Positions 18,182 through 28,262 of a stretch of 64,000 nt of DNA are shown here, one piece after another. The notes under the pieces were generated by a model. It saw only the letters and a program-made list of their open reading frames with translations, searched no databases and had not been told where the DNA came from. This DNA comes from an uncultured Chromatiaceae bacterium (lineage in GTDB: Bacteria > Pseudomonadota > Gammaproteobacteria > Chromatiales > Chromatiaceae): contig CALALB010000009.1 of assembly GCA_937923175.1 (NCBI GenBank), forward strand, positions 1 to 64,000, given 5' to 3'. A program made the position numbers and the translations under genes. Every line of letters begins with the position of its first letter. Positions within the stretch are counted from its first letter, which is position 1.

Positions 18182-20266
18182 TCAGAAGACGCGTGACTCT
18201 AGTACGACCACCGCATGCCCGCCGATCTCGTAAAGATCGCCATGCGCCAGCGGGACCTGTCGTTCGGGTGGGACGATAATCCCACCGTCCGGCCAGGTAT
18301 CTATGGCCAGACACCACTGCTGCCCCGGGATCACCGGTAAGGCAAAGCGCTGAGCGATGGATTCCATGTTCAGCATGATATGAAGCGCCGGCTCATCGGG
18401 GCTGCGCCCAGCCAGAGTCCAGGCGAGGGTGCGCCGCGTCGGGTCATCCCAACCCGGATCATAAAGCCTTGTCCCATGCCAGCTAACATCAGGCTGCTCT
18501 TGGCCCGGTTCGGGCTGGCCGGTCAAAAAACGGTCGCGGCGCAAGGCTGGATGACGGCGCCGGAAGGCAATCAGCCCTTGCACAAAGGTGAGCATCTGGC
18601 CCTCGCGCTCGATAGCGCTCCAATCGAACCAGGACAGTTCATTGTCTTGGCAATAGGTATTGTTGTTGCCCTGTTTGCTATGGAGTATCTCATCCCCGGA
18701 CAGCAACATAGGCACCCCTTGGCTGAGCATCAAGAGCGCCATGAAATTGCGGCATTGCCGATGGCGCAACTGGATGACCTCAGGATCAGAGGTCGGACCT
18801 TCCCAACCGCAATTCCAGCTTAGATTATGATTATGACCGTCCCGGTTGTTTTCACCATTGGCCTCATTGTGTTTGCGGTTATAGCTGACCAGATCATGCA
18901 GGGTAAAGCCGTCGTGGCAGGTGATGAAGTTGATCGAATTGGTCGGCAGGCGATGGCGCTGCTCGTACATATCGCTTGAGCCGGCAATGCGGGTCGCAAC
19001 CTCAGGGACCAACCCCGGGTCGCCGCGCACGAAGCTTCTGATCACATCGCGATAACGACCATTCCACTCGGCCCAACGATACCCAGGAAAATCCCCGACC
19101 TGATAGAGCCCGGCGGCATCCCAGGCCTCAGCGATGAGATGGGCCTGTCTAAGTGCGGGCGACAGCTCGATCGACCAAAGCACGGGGGCATGGCGCTGCG
19201 GCGAGCCATCCTCGCCGCGCGCCAAGGCACTGGCCAGATCGAAACGAAAGCCATCGACATGCATCTCCTGGACCCAATACAGCAGGGCATCGATCAAAAA
19301 ACGCGTGACCAATGGGTGATTGCAATTGAGGGTATTGCCGCAGCCGGTATAGTCGCGGTAGCGGCTGGGGTCTCGGGGATCCAGGTGATAAAAGATCTCG
19401 TTGCCTAGACCTTTGAAATGGATGACTGGGCCATCCTCACCGCCTTCAGCCGTGTGATTAAACACCACATCCAGGATGACCCCGATCCCGGCGCGATGCA
19501 ATGCCTTGACCATATCGCGAAACTCATCGCGTGCCCGGGCGGGTTCAACGGCAAACCCTGGGTGCGGGGCAAAAAAGCTATGCGTGCTATAGCCCCAGTA
19601 ATTCTCCAGACCCAGACGGGCCGTAGTGGGAGGGACATCCTGGGGATCAAAGGCCATGACCGGCATCAGCTCGACATGGGTGATCCCAAGTGCCTGGAGA
19701 TAAGGGATCTTGTCGATCAAACCGAGAAAGGTCCCGGGGTAGGCGACACCCGATGAAGGATGGCGGGTAAAGCCCCTGACGTGGAGCTCATAGATGATCG
19801 ATTCATGAAGGGGGATAAAGAGCGGGCGATCGCCCTCCCAGTCATACTCGTCGCGCACCACCTGGGCGCGGATCGCGGTGGCGACATTATCCCCGGGTTG
19901 GCAGGCCGCAGCGCGGTTCCAGAGTCGATCGCTGACCGTTGTGGCCCAGGGATCGAGCAAGACCTTACTACCATCCAGCCGGCTGCCCAGTGCGCCCTGA
20001 GGGTTACCGCCCCAGGCCCGCCAGTTGTAAAAGATCCCGTCGGCTAGATCGCTGACAAAGACATGCCAAAACACAAAGGTCCGATTGATTCGGGGATCCA
20101 GCGGAATGATGGCAAATGGCTCGGGGCTGTCGGCCTGCTCGAATAGCAAGAGCTCAACCCGTTCGGCATGACGCGACATCACGCAAAAATTAACGCCCCC
20201 CTCCATGACCCTGGCTCCGGGTATATCCCAGCGGCCCGGTTTGACCCGGTCACTCAGCGAGCGCAT
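18182..20266 (-). CDS. glgX: Glycogen debranching enzyme
   Basis: GH13 motifs: VILDVVFNHTAEGG, VDGFRFDLASALARG, LIAEAWDAAGLYQVGDFPG; NFITCHDGFTLHDLVSYNRKHNEANGENNRDG. Confidence 0.92.
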   Translation of the reverse strand: MRSLSDRVKPGRWDIPGARVMEGGVNFCVMSRHAERVELLLFEQADSPEPFAIIPLDPRINRTFVFWHVFVSDLADGIFYNWRAWGGNPQGALGSRLDGSKVLLDPWATTVSDRLWNRAAACQPGDNVATAIRAQVVRDEYDWEGDRPLFIPLHESIIYELHVRGFTRHPSSGVAYPGTFLGLIDKIPYLQALGITHVELMPVMAFDPQDVPPTTARLGLENYWGYSTHSFFAPHPGFAVEPARARDEFRDMVKALHRAGIGVILDVVFNHTAEGGEDGPVIHFKGLGNEIFYHLDPRDPSRYRDYTGCGNTLNCNHPLVTRFLIDALLYWVQEMHVDGFRFDLASALARGEDGSPQRHAPVLWSIELSPALRQAHLIAEAWDAAGLYQVGDFPGYRWAEWNGRYRDVIRSFVRGDPGLVPEVATRIAGSSDMYEQRHRLPTNSINFITCHDGFTLHDLVSYNRKHNEANGENNRDGHNHNLSWNCGWEGPTSDPEVIQLRHRQCRNFMALLMLSQGVPMLLSGDEILHSKQGNNNTYCQDNELSWFDWSAIEREGQMLTFVQGLIAFRRRHPALRRDRFLTGQPEPGQEQPDVSWHGTRLYDPGWDDPTRRTLAWTLAGRSPDEPALHIMLNMESIAQRFALPVIPGQQWCLAIDTWPDGGIIVPPERQVPLAHGDLYEIGGHAVVVLESRVF

Positions 20267-20550
20267 CGGCGATCCTCCGGCTGTTAACAACGGCCCAACC
20301 AGCTTGGGACCTCAAATACCCGCGCCCCTTGCCCAATCGATGGGGCAGGATTGCCTCGGGATGGTCGGACTGAGTTACACCTAAGCATAGCTCAGCCAGC
20401 CATCCCTGCTCCGCATGGCTCTAGGAGTTACCGGAGATGATCCGCACCCATAGGGTCGCTCCCTGCCGAATCGATCAGGCCTAGCTGGCCGAGCCATTGA
20501 CCCAAGCCGAGGTCCATGAGTTGGGGGCTGGTTTGCGCCAGGGCGCCTGC

Positions 20551-21519
20551 CTAATCCGACATCGAAAAACGCTCAGGTTGGCGTTGGAGACGCAGCGCCG
20601 AATAGCCATAGACTGCGTCATGGATCGCTTGCAACAGATAGACCTCGCGCAAAGCAGCAAAGGATAGGGTGTTTGCGAGATGGGTGTCGGTAAACAGCAG
20701 GCGTTCAAACAAGGGATCCGTCTGCTCAGGATCGCCCCAGGCGGTCATGAGGACGCTCAGCCATTCCGGATATTCGCACTCGAGGGTCGAGCAGGCTGCA
20801 GGCGGCGCCTGTACCCTAACCGGCACCGGCAGTAAAAAGGTATCAGGGGGTGCGGCTTGGTTAGATTTGGGCTGATAACTGCCTCGCCTAAACCAGTTTG
20901 CCCAATGGCTCAGGGCAGAGGGCGGATGTTCAAAGGCCAAGAACAGCAAATAGCCCTGTTGTTGCGGAAAACAGCCGCGGATCAACCCCCGAAGGATCAG
21001 GCGCTTTGCCGCCGGGCTATCAAGGATACGCACAGCCACAGACTGGCCTGGGGTGAGAGGGTGCTCTGACTGAAGAAATAGCCGATTGGCGGGCAGACCC
21101 TCCAACAGATCCGACCAGCGGTCAACCGTGGGGGCGATGATCTCCAGGCACCAACAGAGCGGCTTGGGGGAAATCTGCCAGACTGGGTCGCTGGTTGCGA
21201 TCTGCGCCAGCAATTTTCCTAGACGCTGTTGCTCGGTCAGACTCAGCTCGATAAAACGCAGGGCGATCAGCTGCGTTTGCCCGACTGACTCCCGGCGCAG
21301 GATCCGGGCAAACAGGGACAGAGGTGTTTCCTGGTTTGGAGGCAGGAGTTGCAGCACAACCTGATCTGCTGAACCTGACCAGGTCTGCTCAAGCTGACCC
21401 AGCGCCCCTCCCCAGGAAAGATCCAAGACTGTCAGCTTGAGCCCTAAGGGTTCAGAGGGAACATAAAGTAGTGCAGGCAGCCGGACATGCAGCCGCGCCT
21501 GGGTCCGCTGATCTTTCAC
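20551..21519 (-). CDS. PilZ-domain-like protein; in-frame 40-codon extension after UAG (20428-20550)
   Basis: RTQARLHVRLPALLYVPSEPLGLKLTVLDLSWGGALGQL resembles the PilZ RxxxR...D/NxSxxG pattern. Confidence 0.5.
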   Translation of the reverse strand: MKDQRTQARLHVRLPALLYVPSEPLGLKLTVLDLSWGGALGQLEQTWSGSADQVVLQLLPPNQETPLSLFARILRRESVGQTQLIALRFIELSLTEQQRLGKLLAQIATSDPVWQISPKPLCWCLEIIAPTVDRWSDLLEGLPANRLFLQSEHPLTPGQSVAVRILDSPAAKRLILRGLIRGCFPQQQGYLLFLAFEHPPSALSHWANWFRRGSYQPKSNQAAPPDTFLLPVPVRVQAPPAACSTLECEYPEWLSVLMTAWGDPEQTDPLFERLLFTDTHLANTLSFAALREVYLLQAIHDAVYGYSALRLQRQPERFSMSD

Positions 21520-21705
21520 CGAATTCGTTTACGCGGTCTCTACGGGGGTGGACTCGATCTAATTTAATGTCATTATCCTAACCAATCACTGCTCTGTCTC
21601 GGCGAGCCAATACCTGGGGTATTGATCGCCGCCGAACGGCCGGCAGCGCGACCTCGGGAGGTCCCCCAACTATTTGACCTTTAGTAAATCTTGGTCCAAT
21701 TGCCG

Positions 21706-22827
21706 TCAACCCGCGAGCAGTTTGTCCAGGATTTGAAGGGCGCGTTCTATAGCCTCGATGGGGGTATAAAAATGCGGCGAAAAACGCAGCCCATCGCCGC
21801 GCTGGGCGCATAGGACACCCCGACGCATCAGCCCCGCATAAAGCTCGGATGAAGGGCGTCCAGGGACGCGAAAGCTGATGATCCCGGCGCGGCGCTCGGG
21901 CGCGCGGTGGGTCAGGAGCTCGAAACCGCGTCGATCGAGCAGATTAATGAGATGATCGGTGCGTCTCTGCAGACGCTGCCAGATCTCGTCTAGACCGACC
22001 TCAGCCAGCAATGACAGACTCGCCTCAAGGGCATGGGCGCCCAGCAGATTCGGGCTTCCGCACTCGAAACGCCGCCCATCCAAGGCAGGTTGCCACTCGG
22101 TCTGCTCGAAGGCAGCGGCATGCTCGACCATATGCCAGCCGAATTCGGTCAATCTCAACCGGGGACGCAGCTCGGGGCGGACATACAAAAGACCCAGACC
22201 TTCGGGGCCCAACAACCATTTATGCCCATCGGCGACGACGAAATCAGCCGGATAACGGCCAAGATCAAAGGGGACCGCCCCCAGACCCTGGATGGCATCG
22301 ACACATAGCAGGATCCCCTGCTGCCGGCACCAGCTCCCAAGCCGGGCCAGATCGAGCCGCAGGCCAGCGGCATACTGGACCCAGCTCACTGCAATCAGGC
22401 GGGTTGAGGCGTCGCACAAGGCCATGAGCTCTGACTCGGGATCGGCGCATCGCTCTAGATCCAGGGCACGCCAGACTACTCCCCGGTCGGCCAGCGCCTG
22501 CCAGACGATCCGGTTGGAGGGAAACTCCTGGGCGATCCCGACGATGCTATCGCCGGCTTGCCAGCTGAGCCCCTGGGCGATGAGCGACAGCCCCTCGGAG
22601 GTGTTCTTGACCAGGGCGATATCGGTTGGCGCGGCCCCGATCAGTCCAGCCAGACGCGCGCGCAGGCGCTGTTCGATCTCAAGCCAGGCCGGATAATGCA
22701 ATGAACCCCAGCGGGCATTCTCCTCGGCAAAACGTCTGACTGCCGCGAGCGTGCGCCTCGGCCAGGGTCCGACCGCAGCATGGTTGAGATGACAGATCCC
22801 TGGGTCGAGTAAAAACTCCTCGTCCAT
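21706..22827 (-). CDS. Class V aminotransferase / cysteine desulfurase-like PLP enzyme
   Basis: GICHLNHAAVGPWPRRTLAAVR...LCVDAIQGLGAVPFDLGRYPADFVVADGHKWLLGPEGLGLLYV (PLP lysine). Confidence 0.88.
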   Translation of the reverse strand: MDEEFLLDPGICHLNHAAVGPWPRRTLAAVRRFAEENARWGSLHYPAWLEIEQRLRARLAGLIGAAPTDIALVKNTSEGLSLIAQGLSWQAGDSIVGIAQEFPSNRIVWQALADRGVVWRALDLERCADPESELMALCDASTRLIAVSWVQYAAGLRLDLARLGSWCRQQGILLCVDAIQGLGAVPFDLGRYPADFVVADGHKWLLGPEGLGLLYVRPELRPRLRLTEFGWHMVEHAAAFEQTEWQPALDGRRFECGSPNLLGAHALEASLSLLAEVGLDEIWQRLQRRTDHLINLLDRRGFELLTHRAPERRAGIISFRVPGRPSSELYAGLMRRGVLCAQRGDGLRFSPHFYTPIEAIERALQILDKLLAG

Positions 22828-22833
22828 GAGTCC

Positions 22834-24063
22834 CTAGGCCGGTGCGGCGCTCTGGGGCTGAGCCGCTGGCGCTGGCGGTTGAGCCGGTGCAGTCCCCTGT
22901 GGGGTGGGGGCTGGCAGCTGCTGATCAGGACCAGCGGCTGGCTGTTGGGACGCTGGGGCAACGGTTTCTGCCGGTTTCGGCGCTGGCTGGGGTATCTCGG
23001 CTTGGACGGGTTGGACTGGTGCGGCAGACGAGGTGGCCGGGGCAGGCACACCCGAGGCCGCTTGGGGTGCCTGTTGAGTCTCTGGCGAGGTGGCAGGCAC
23101 CGGCTGGGGGGCGCCAGGTGCTGGCGCAGTCTGCTGGGTTTCTGGATTGACCGGGGCCGGCGCGGTGGGCTGATTGGTCGCAGCGACCTCTGGCCCTAAC
23201 GAAACAGGGGGCTGGGGCACGGGGGCTGGGGCAGACTCAGCGGGTTTGGGCTCGGCAGTCGAGGGGTTCTGAGCTGCAGGCAACGTATGCGCGGCGCTTG
23301 GGATCTTGGCAGAGGTATTCGCGGCCAGGCGCGCGGCCTGGGCGCGCTGTTGCGCAAGATATTCGCTATAGCTTGGCCCCTTGCCCTCAATGGTGACGGG
23401 TGTGCCGGTCGAGACATGTTTAAAGACCACTGGCGCGATCTTGGCCGGCAGCCGGATACAGCCATGCGAGGCGGGGCGACCAGGGCTAGGGATGGGGCCG
23501 GCATGCAGACCGATGCCATCCCCGGTCAAACGCAGATAAAAGGGCATATGGACGCCTTCAAAACGCGCCCCTTCCGGGATGGGGTCGCGCCCGACCTTGG
23601 CATTGGCGCGCAGCACCTGACCTTTTTGGCCATAGATCTTGCCATAGAGGTTCGAGCGTTTGTTCTCGATCTTTTCGGTGATCTGGAAGCGTCCAATTGG
23701 GGTCGGATATTTGGGAACACCGGTGGCCACCGTAGTCCAGCCGATCTCGGTCTCGCCGGAATAAAAGCGCGCCCTTTGGTCATCGGTATTGATCACGATG
23801 CGGGTGATCGGTTGACCTGTGCCCTTCCACTCATACAAGGGCGTCTTGAGCGGTTTATCGGGCTCCTTGGGGGGCTCTGCGGCTGCACCCGGCAGGGGGG
23901 CAGGGCGGATCTCCTCGACAATCGGCGGCTGCGCCTGTGCCTCGGGTTTGGCAGCAAAACGGGCCAGGTCCGCGCAGCCCATCAATCCAGAGATGATCAA
24001 TGCGCTCGCGCTGATCCTAAGGATCGGCGAGGGCCATACCGAGGATCCAGAGTGAATGATCAT
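22834..24063 (-). CDS. L,D-transpeptidase (YkuD) putative lipoprotein with Pro/Ala/Gln-rich C-terminal tail
   Basis: Lipobox ISGLMGC; GIGLHAGPIPSPGRPASHGCIRLP active-site motif; ~160-residue PAQ-rich tail. Confidence 0.88.
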   Translation of the reverse strand: MIIHSGSSVWPSPILRISASALIISGLMGCADLARFAAKPEAQAQPPIVEEIRPAPLPGAAAEPPKEPDKPLKTPLYEWKGTGQPITRIVINTDDQRARFYSGETEIGWTTVATGVPKYPTPIGRFQITEKIENKRSNLYGKIYGQKGQVLRANAKVGRDPIPEGARFEGVHMPFYLRLTGDGIGLHAGPIPSPGRPASHGCIRLPAKIAPVVFKHVSTGTPVTIEGKGPSYSEYLAQQRAQAARLAANTSAKIPSAAHTLPAAQNPSTAEPKPAESAPAPVPQPPVSLGPEVAATNQPTAPAPVNPETQQTAPAPGAPQPVPATSPETQQAPQAASGVPAPATSSAAPVQPVQAEIPQPAPKPAETVAPASQQPAAGPDQQLPAPTPQGTAPAQPPAPAAQPQSAAPA

Positions 24064-24459
24064 GGGTCAGGAAACCAGTCTTTAGAATGGCGCAATCGGT
24101 TTTTGCATCGACATATGATCATGAACAGCGCGCGCCTGCCTTGCAAGGGTGCGATGAGCACAGCGAGGGATTGGGTGCTAAGCAGCGCCATGATCGCCTG
24201 GCCATGATTTTTAAAGATCAGGCTCTAAGCGGACCCAGCGGTTTCCCCCAGATGGGGGCGCCTGATGCAGCTGAGCAGGTGCCAGAAGAGGCTTGGGCAG
24301 GGGTGCAACATGATTTGCAGATCCTCCAGCGATAGGGCTTGGAGTGAAGAAATCGGGACGGCCTTAGCCTTGACCAAATCCCTGCCTCTGACTCTACAAT
24401 CCCGAAATTTGGCCATTGGCGGTTGAACGCAGCGCACTCGCATTGTATTGGGTTTGGCG

Positions 24460-25558
24460 ATGTCTGATATCAATTCATTATTCAATCAGATCGATGACCT
24501 TAGGGGACGCCTGGAGTCCCTCAGGGGGTATCTTTAACTACGCCGAGTCCAAGGATCGGCTCACCGAGGTCATGCGCGAGCTCGAGGAGCCGGCGCTCTG
24601 GAATGACCCCGAACGCGCCCAGTCACTGGGGCGCGAGCGGGCGCGGCTTGAGTCGGTGGTGCTGAAGATCGATCGGCTCAGCACAGCGCTTGCCGAGACA
24701 GAGGATCTCTTGCGGCTGGCTGCCGAAGAATCCGATGCAGCGACCATTAGCGCACTGGCCGCCGAGCTCAAGGGCCATGAGGCTGAGGTTGCAAACCTTG
24801 AATTTCGCCGGATGTTCTCGGGCGAGATGGATGCCTGCAATGCCTTTCTCGACATCCAGGCCGGATCAGGCGGCACCGAGGCCCAGGACTGGGCCGAGAT
24901 GCTGTTGCGCATGTATCTGCGCTGGGGCGAGCGCAAGGGATTCAAGACCGAGCTGCTCGAGGTCTCGCCGGGCGAGGTAGCTGGCATCAAATCGGCGACC
25001 GTCAGGTTTGAGGGCGACTATGCCTTCGGTTGGCTGCGCACCGAGATCGGGGTCCATCGGCTGGTGCGCAAATCGCCCTTTGATTCGGGCAACCGTCGGC
25101 ATACCTCCTTTGCTGCAGTCTTTGTGTCGCCCGAGATCGATGATTCGATCGAGATCGAGATCAACCCAGCGGATCTCAGGATCGATGTCTATCGCGCCTC
25201 AGGCGCTGGTGGTCAGCATGTCAACCGCACTGAGTCTGCGGTGCGCATCACCCATCTGCCGACCGGGATTGTGGTCCAGTGCCAAAACGATCGCTCCCAG
25301 CATAAAAACCGCGAGCAGGCGATGAAACAACTGCGCGCCAAGCTCTATGAGCTTGAGATGCAGAAACGGCGCGCCAGCCAGCAGGCCCTGGAGGAGAGCA
25401 AGGCCGACATCGGCTGGGGTAGCCAGATCCGCTCCTATGTCCTGGACCAGTCGCGGATCAAGGACCTGCGCACTGGTGTCGAGATCGCCAATACCCAGGC
25501 CGTGCTCGACGGCAACCTCGATCCATTCATCGAGGCGAGCCTGAAAGGCGGGTTGTAG
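24460..25558 (+). CDS. prfB: Peptide chain release factor 2, programmed +1 frameshift: join(24460..24534,24536..25558)
   Basis: Zero frame [25 protein letters not shown] then +1 frame [35 protein letters not shown]...; [22 protein letters not shown]; internal SD AGGGGG plus CTT TAA C. Confidence 0.96.
24523..24538 (+). promoter_or_regulatory. RF2 recoding site with UAA instead of UGA
   Basis: AGGGGGTATCTTTAAC; compare the E. coli arrangement AGGGGGTATCTTTGAC. Confidence 0.92.
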
Positions 25559-25610
25559 GCATGCATTGGATAGCCGAATGGTTTTGGATTCAAACTAGGG
25601 CATCTGCCGG

Positions 25611-27146
25611 ATGAATGAAGAATCTCTCGTTGACCTGATTGGTCCCCAGGCCGAAGACCCAAATCGCCTGATCGCCCAGCGGCACGCCAAACTCGCCCGG
25701 TTGCGGGCCCAAGGACCTGCCTTTCCCAATGACTTTCGCCGCGATGCGCTGGCCGGTGAGCTTCATAACCGCTATGACACTCTAGAAAAGGACGTGCTCG
25801 AGAGGCGCGCCATCCCGGTGAGGCTGGCTGGTCGCCTGATGAGCCGGCGGATCATGGGCAAGGCAAGCTTTGCGCACCTGCAGGATATGTCGGGACGCAT
25901 CCAAATCTTCGTGCAGCGCGAGGGGATAGGTGAGGAGGCCTATGAGTTCTTCAAGCGCGAGCTCGACCTGGGCGATATCCTGGGGGTTTCGGGTCGGCTT
26001 TTTAAAACCAAGACGGGCGAATTGTCGGTGCGCTGCGAGCAGGTGCGCCTGCTCGTGAAGTCATTGCGTCCCCTGCCGGAAAAGTTTCATGGACTTGCTG
26101 ATACCGAGACCTGCTATCGCCAGCGTTATCTGGACCTGATCGTCAACCCAGAGACGCGCGCCCTTTTCCAGATGCGCAGTGCGATCGTGCGCTTCGTCCG
26201 CCAGTATCTGGATGCGCGCGGTTATCTCGAGGTCGAGACCCCCATGATGCAGGCTATCCCGGGCGGTGCAGTGGCCCGTCCATTCATCACCCATCACAAT
26301 GCCCTCGACATGCCACTCTTTTTGCGTATCGCCCCTGAACTCTATCTCAAGCGCCTGGTGGTCGGTGGATTCGAGAAGGTCTATGAGCTCAATCGCAACT
26401 TTAGGAACGAAGGGCTCTCGACCCGGCATAATCCCGAGTTCACCATGCTCGAGTTCTATGAGGCATACGCAGACTATCAGGATCTCATGGACATGACCGA
26501 GGACCTTTTGCGCCAGCTGGCCCTTGCGGTTTTGGGCACTACCCAGATCAGCTATCAGGGCCAGACCTATGACCTGGCCCGTCCCTTTGCCCGCTTGAGC
26601 GTGCGCGAGGCCCTGGTGCGTTTCAACCCCCAGCTTGATTCAGATGATCTCGATAAACCCGAGCAGCTGCGTGCCTTTCTTGAGCGATGCGGCATCAAGA
26701 CCCAGGGCGACTGGGGGATAGGTAAGCTGCAATACGAACTCTTTGAGCAGACGGTCGAGGAACGGCTTTTGGAGCCGACCTTTGTCACCGCCTATCCGAC
26801 CGAGGTCTCACCCCTGGCGCGGCGCAATGATCAGGACCCCCAGGTCACCGATCGCTTTGAGCTTTTCATCGGGGGGCGCGAGATCGCGAATGGTTTCTCC
26901 GAGCTCAATGACCCAGAGGATCAGGCCGAGCGTTTTCGCGCCCAGGCAGCAGCAAAGGCAGCCGGTGACCCAGAGGCCATGTATTACGATGCCGACTATA
27001 TCCGGGCGCTCGAATATGGTCTGCCGCCAACCGCAGGCGAGGGGATTGGGATCGACCGACTGGTGATGCTCTTTACCGACTCGCCCTCGATTCGCGATGT
27101 CTTGCTCTTCCCGCATCTGCGTCCCGAATCCAAACCCTCTGGCTAG
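25611..27146 (+). CDS. lysS: Lysyl-tRNA synthetase (class II)
   Basis: [84 protein letters not shown]; follows prfB. Confidence 0.96.
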   Translation: MNEESLVDLIGPQAEDPNRLIAQRHAKLARLRAQGPAFPNDFRRDALAGELHNRYDTLEKDVLERRAIPVRLAGRLMSRRIMGKASFAHLQDMSGRIQIFVQREGIGEEAYEFFKRELDLGDILGVSGRLFKTKTGELSVRCEQVRLLVKSLRPLPEKFHGLADTETCYRQRYLDLIVNPETRALFQMRSAIVRFVRQYLDARGYLEVETPMMQAIPGGAVARPFITHHNALDMPLFLRIAPELYLKRLVVGGFEKVYELNRNFRNEGLSTRHNPEFTMLEFYEAYADYQDLMDMTEDLLRQLALAVLGTTQISYQGQTYDLARPFARLSVREALVRFNPQLDSDDLDKPEQLRAFLERCGIKTQGDWGIGKLQYELFEQTVEERLLEPTFVTAYPTEVSPLARRNDQDPQVTDRFELFIGGREIANGFSELNDPEDQAERFRAQAAAKAAGDPEAMYYDADYIRALEYGLPPTAGEGIGIDRLVMLFTDSPSIRDVLLFPHLRPESKPSG

Positions 27147-27162
27147 GCGGGCGACAGGTGGC

Positions 27163-28218
27163 CTAGTCGGCAAATCCATAGGGTGGCTGATGCAAGCGCA
27201 AGGTGGGTCCGTCCATGCCGAGCCGCACCTCGCCCGCCTCAGCCGCGGCGATCTCGACGACGACTAAGAGGAGAAAGCGCCCAGCGGCAACCGGGCAGAC
27301 ATCGACCACCCAGCCGTCGGTCTGCTGGGAGGTGCTTGCCGGCGCAAAGAGCTCATCGCCGGGTTGGGGCGAGAGACTGGATTCGACCTCGGCAAGATAC
27401 ATACGCCTTTTCAGACGCCCGAGAAACTGCATCCGCGCCACGACCTCCTGGCCCGTATAACAACCCTTGTGGAAGCTCACCCCATCAAGGCGCTGGAGAT
27501 TGAGCATCTGGGGGACAAAGAGCTCAGTGGTGCGATCATAGACATTCGGCAAACCCGCCTCGAGGTCAAGGCAACGCCAATCGACTGCCGAGGCGGGTGC
27601 TGCCTGAGCTGCAAGTGCCTCCCACAGGGCGCTGATCTCAGCAAAGGGGCCCAGGATTTCCAGGCGCGGGGTTGCACCTGGTATACGAATGAGGGACAGG
27701 CTGTCATAGCGGCTAAGACCATGAGCGCGTTCGGGGACGGGTAATCCCTGAGCGACCACCAGTTCGGTGGCCTGAGCGCCAGCGATGCCGATCCTGACCA
27801 AGGCATCACTCGCGTCCTCAAGACTGACCTTAGAACGCAACACAAAGCGTTTGAGCCGCTCCAGGACTGGGGGGATGCGTTCGCGCGGTGCCTGAAGATA
27901 GAAGGTCTCGCCCAGGCGTATGGCCCGAAACAAGGCGATCACCCGGCCCTTATGGCTGCAATGGGCGGTTAGATGGGTATGGTGGTCGGATAGTTCGCGG
28001 ACATCATTGGTCAATTGTCCCTGGAGAAACCCTGCTGCCTCTGGTCCTGCGGCTGCGATCATCCCGAGATGGGAGAGATCGAAGAGCTGGCAGCTGGTTG
28101 CCGCCTGGGGAGGGGGGAAATGGACAATGCCGGCCTCATCGATCGAGGCACCAAACCGCGCCGTGAGAAAATCGCACCATTGATGCATCATGAGCCTTAT
28201 CACCTTGCAGAGCAGCAC
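27163..28218 (-). CDS. ygfZ: Folate-binding protein YgfZ
   Basis: GCVT-like; signature SFHKGCYTGQEVVARMQFLGRLKRRMY. Confidence 0.88.
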   Translation of the reverse strand: MLLCKVIRLMMHQWCDFLTARFGASIDEAGIVHFPPPQAATSCQLFDLSHLGMIAAAGPEAAGFLQGQLTNDVRELSDHHTHLTAHCSHKGRVIALFRAIRLGETFYLQAPRERIPPVLERLKRFVLRSKVSLEDASDALVRIGIAGAQATELVVAQGLPVPERAHGLSRYDSLSLIRIPGATPRLEILGPFAEISALWEALAAQAAPASAVDWRCLDLEAGLPNVYDRTTELFVPQMLNLQRLDGVSFHKGCYTGQEVVARMQFLGRLKRRMYLAEVESSLSPQPGDELFAPASTSQQTDGWVVDVCPVAAGRFLLLVVVEIAAAEAGEVRLGMDGPTLRLHQPPYGFAD

Positions 28219-28262
28219 AGATCGCTGCTCAGTATGCCATGTTCACCTGGAGATAGAAGCAT

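Noticed and set aside
23287-24207. 306-aa plus-strand ORF antisense to the L,D-transpeptidase
   Set aside because: Mirror frame of a high-GC gene; the sense strand has a clear YkuD active site and lipobox, and the antisense product has no recognisable domain.
24416-24535. Upstream TTG-initiated start for RF2 in the +1 frame (as in the ORF track)
   Set aside because: Residues [23 protein letters not shown]... do not resemble RF2, whereas the zero-frame peptide [25 protein letters not shown] does; frameshifting is the better model.
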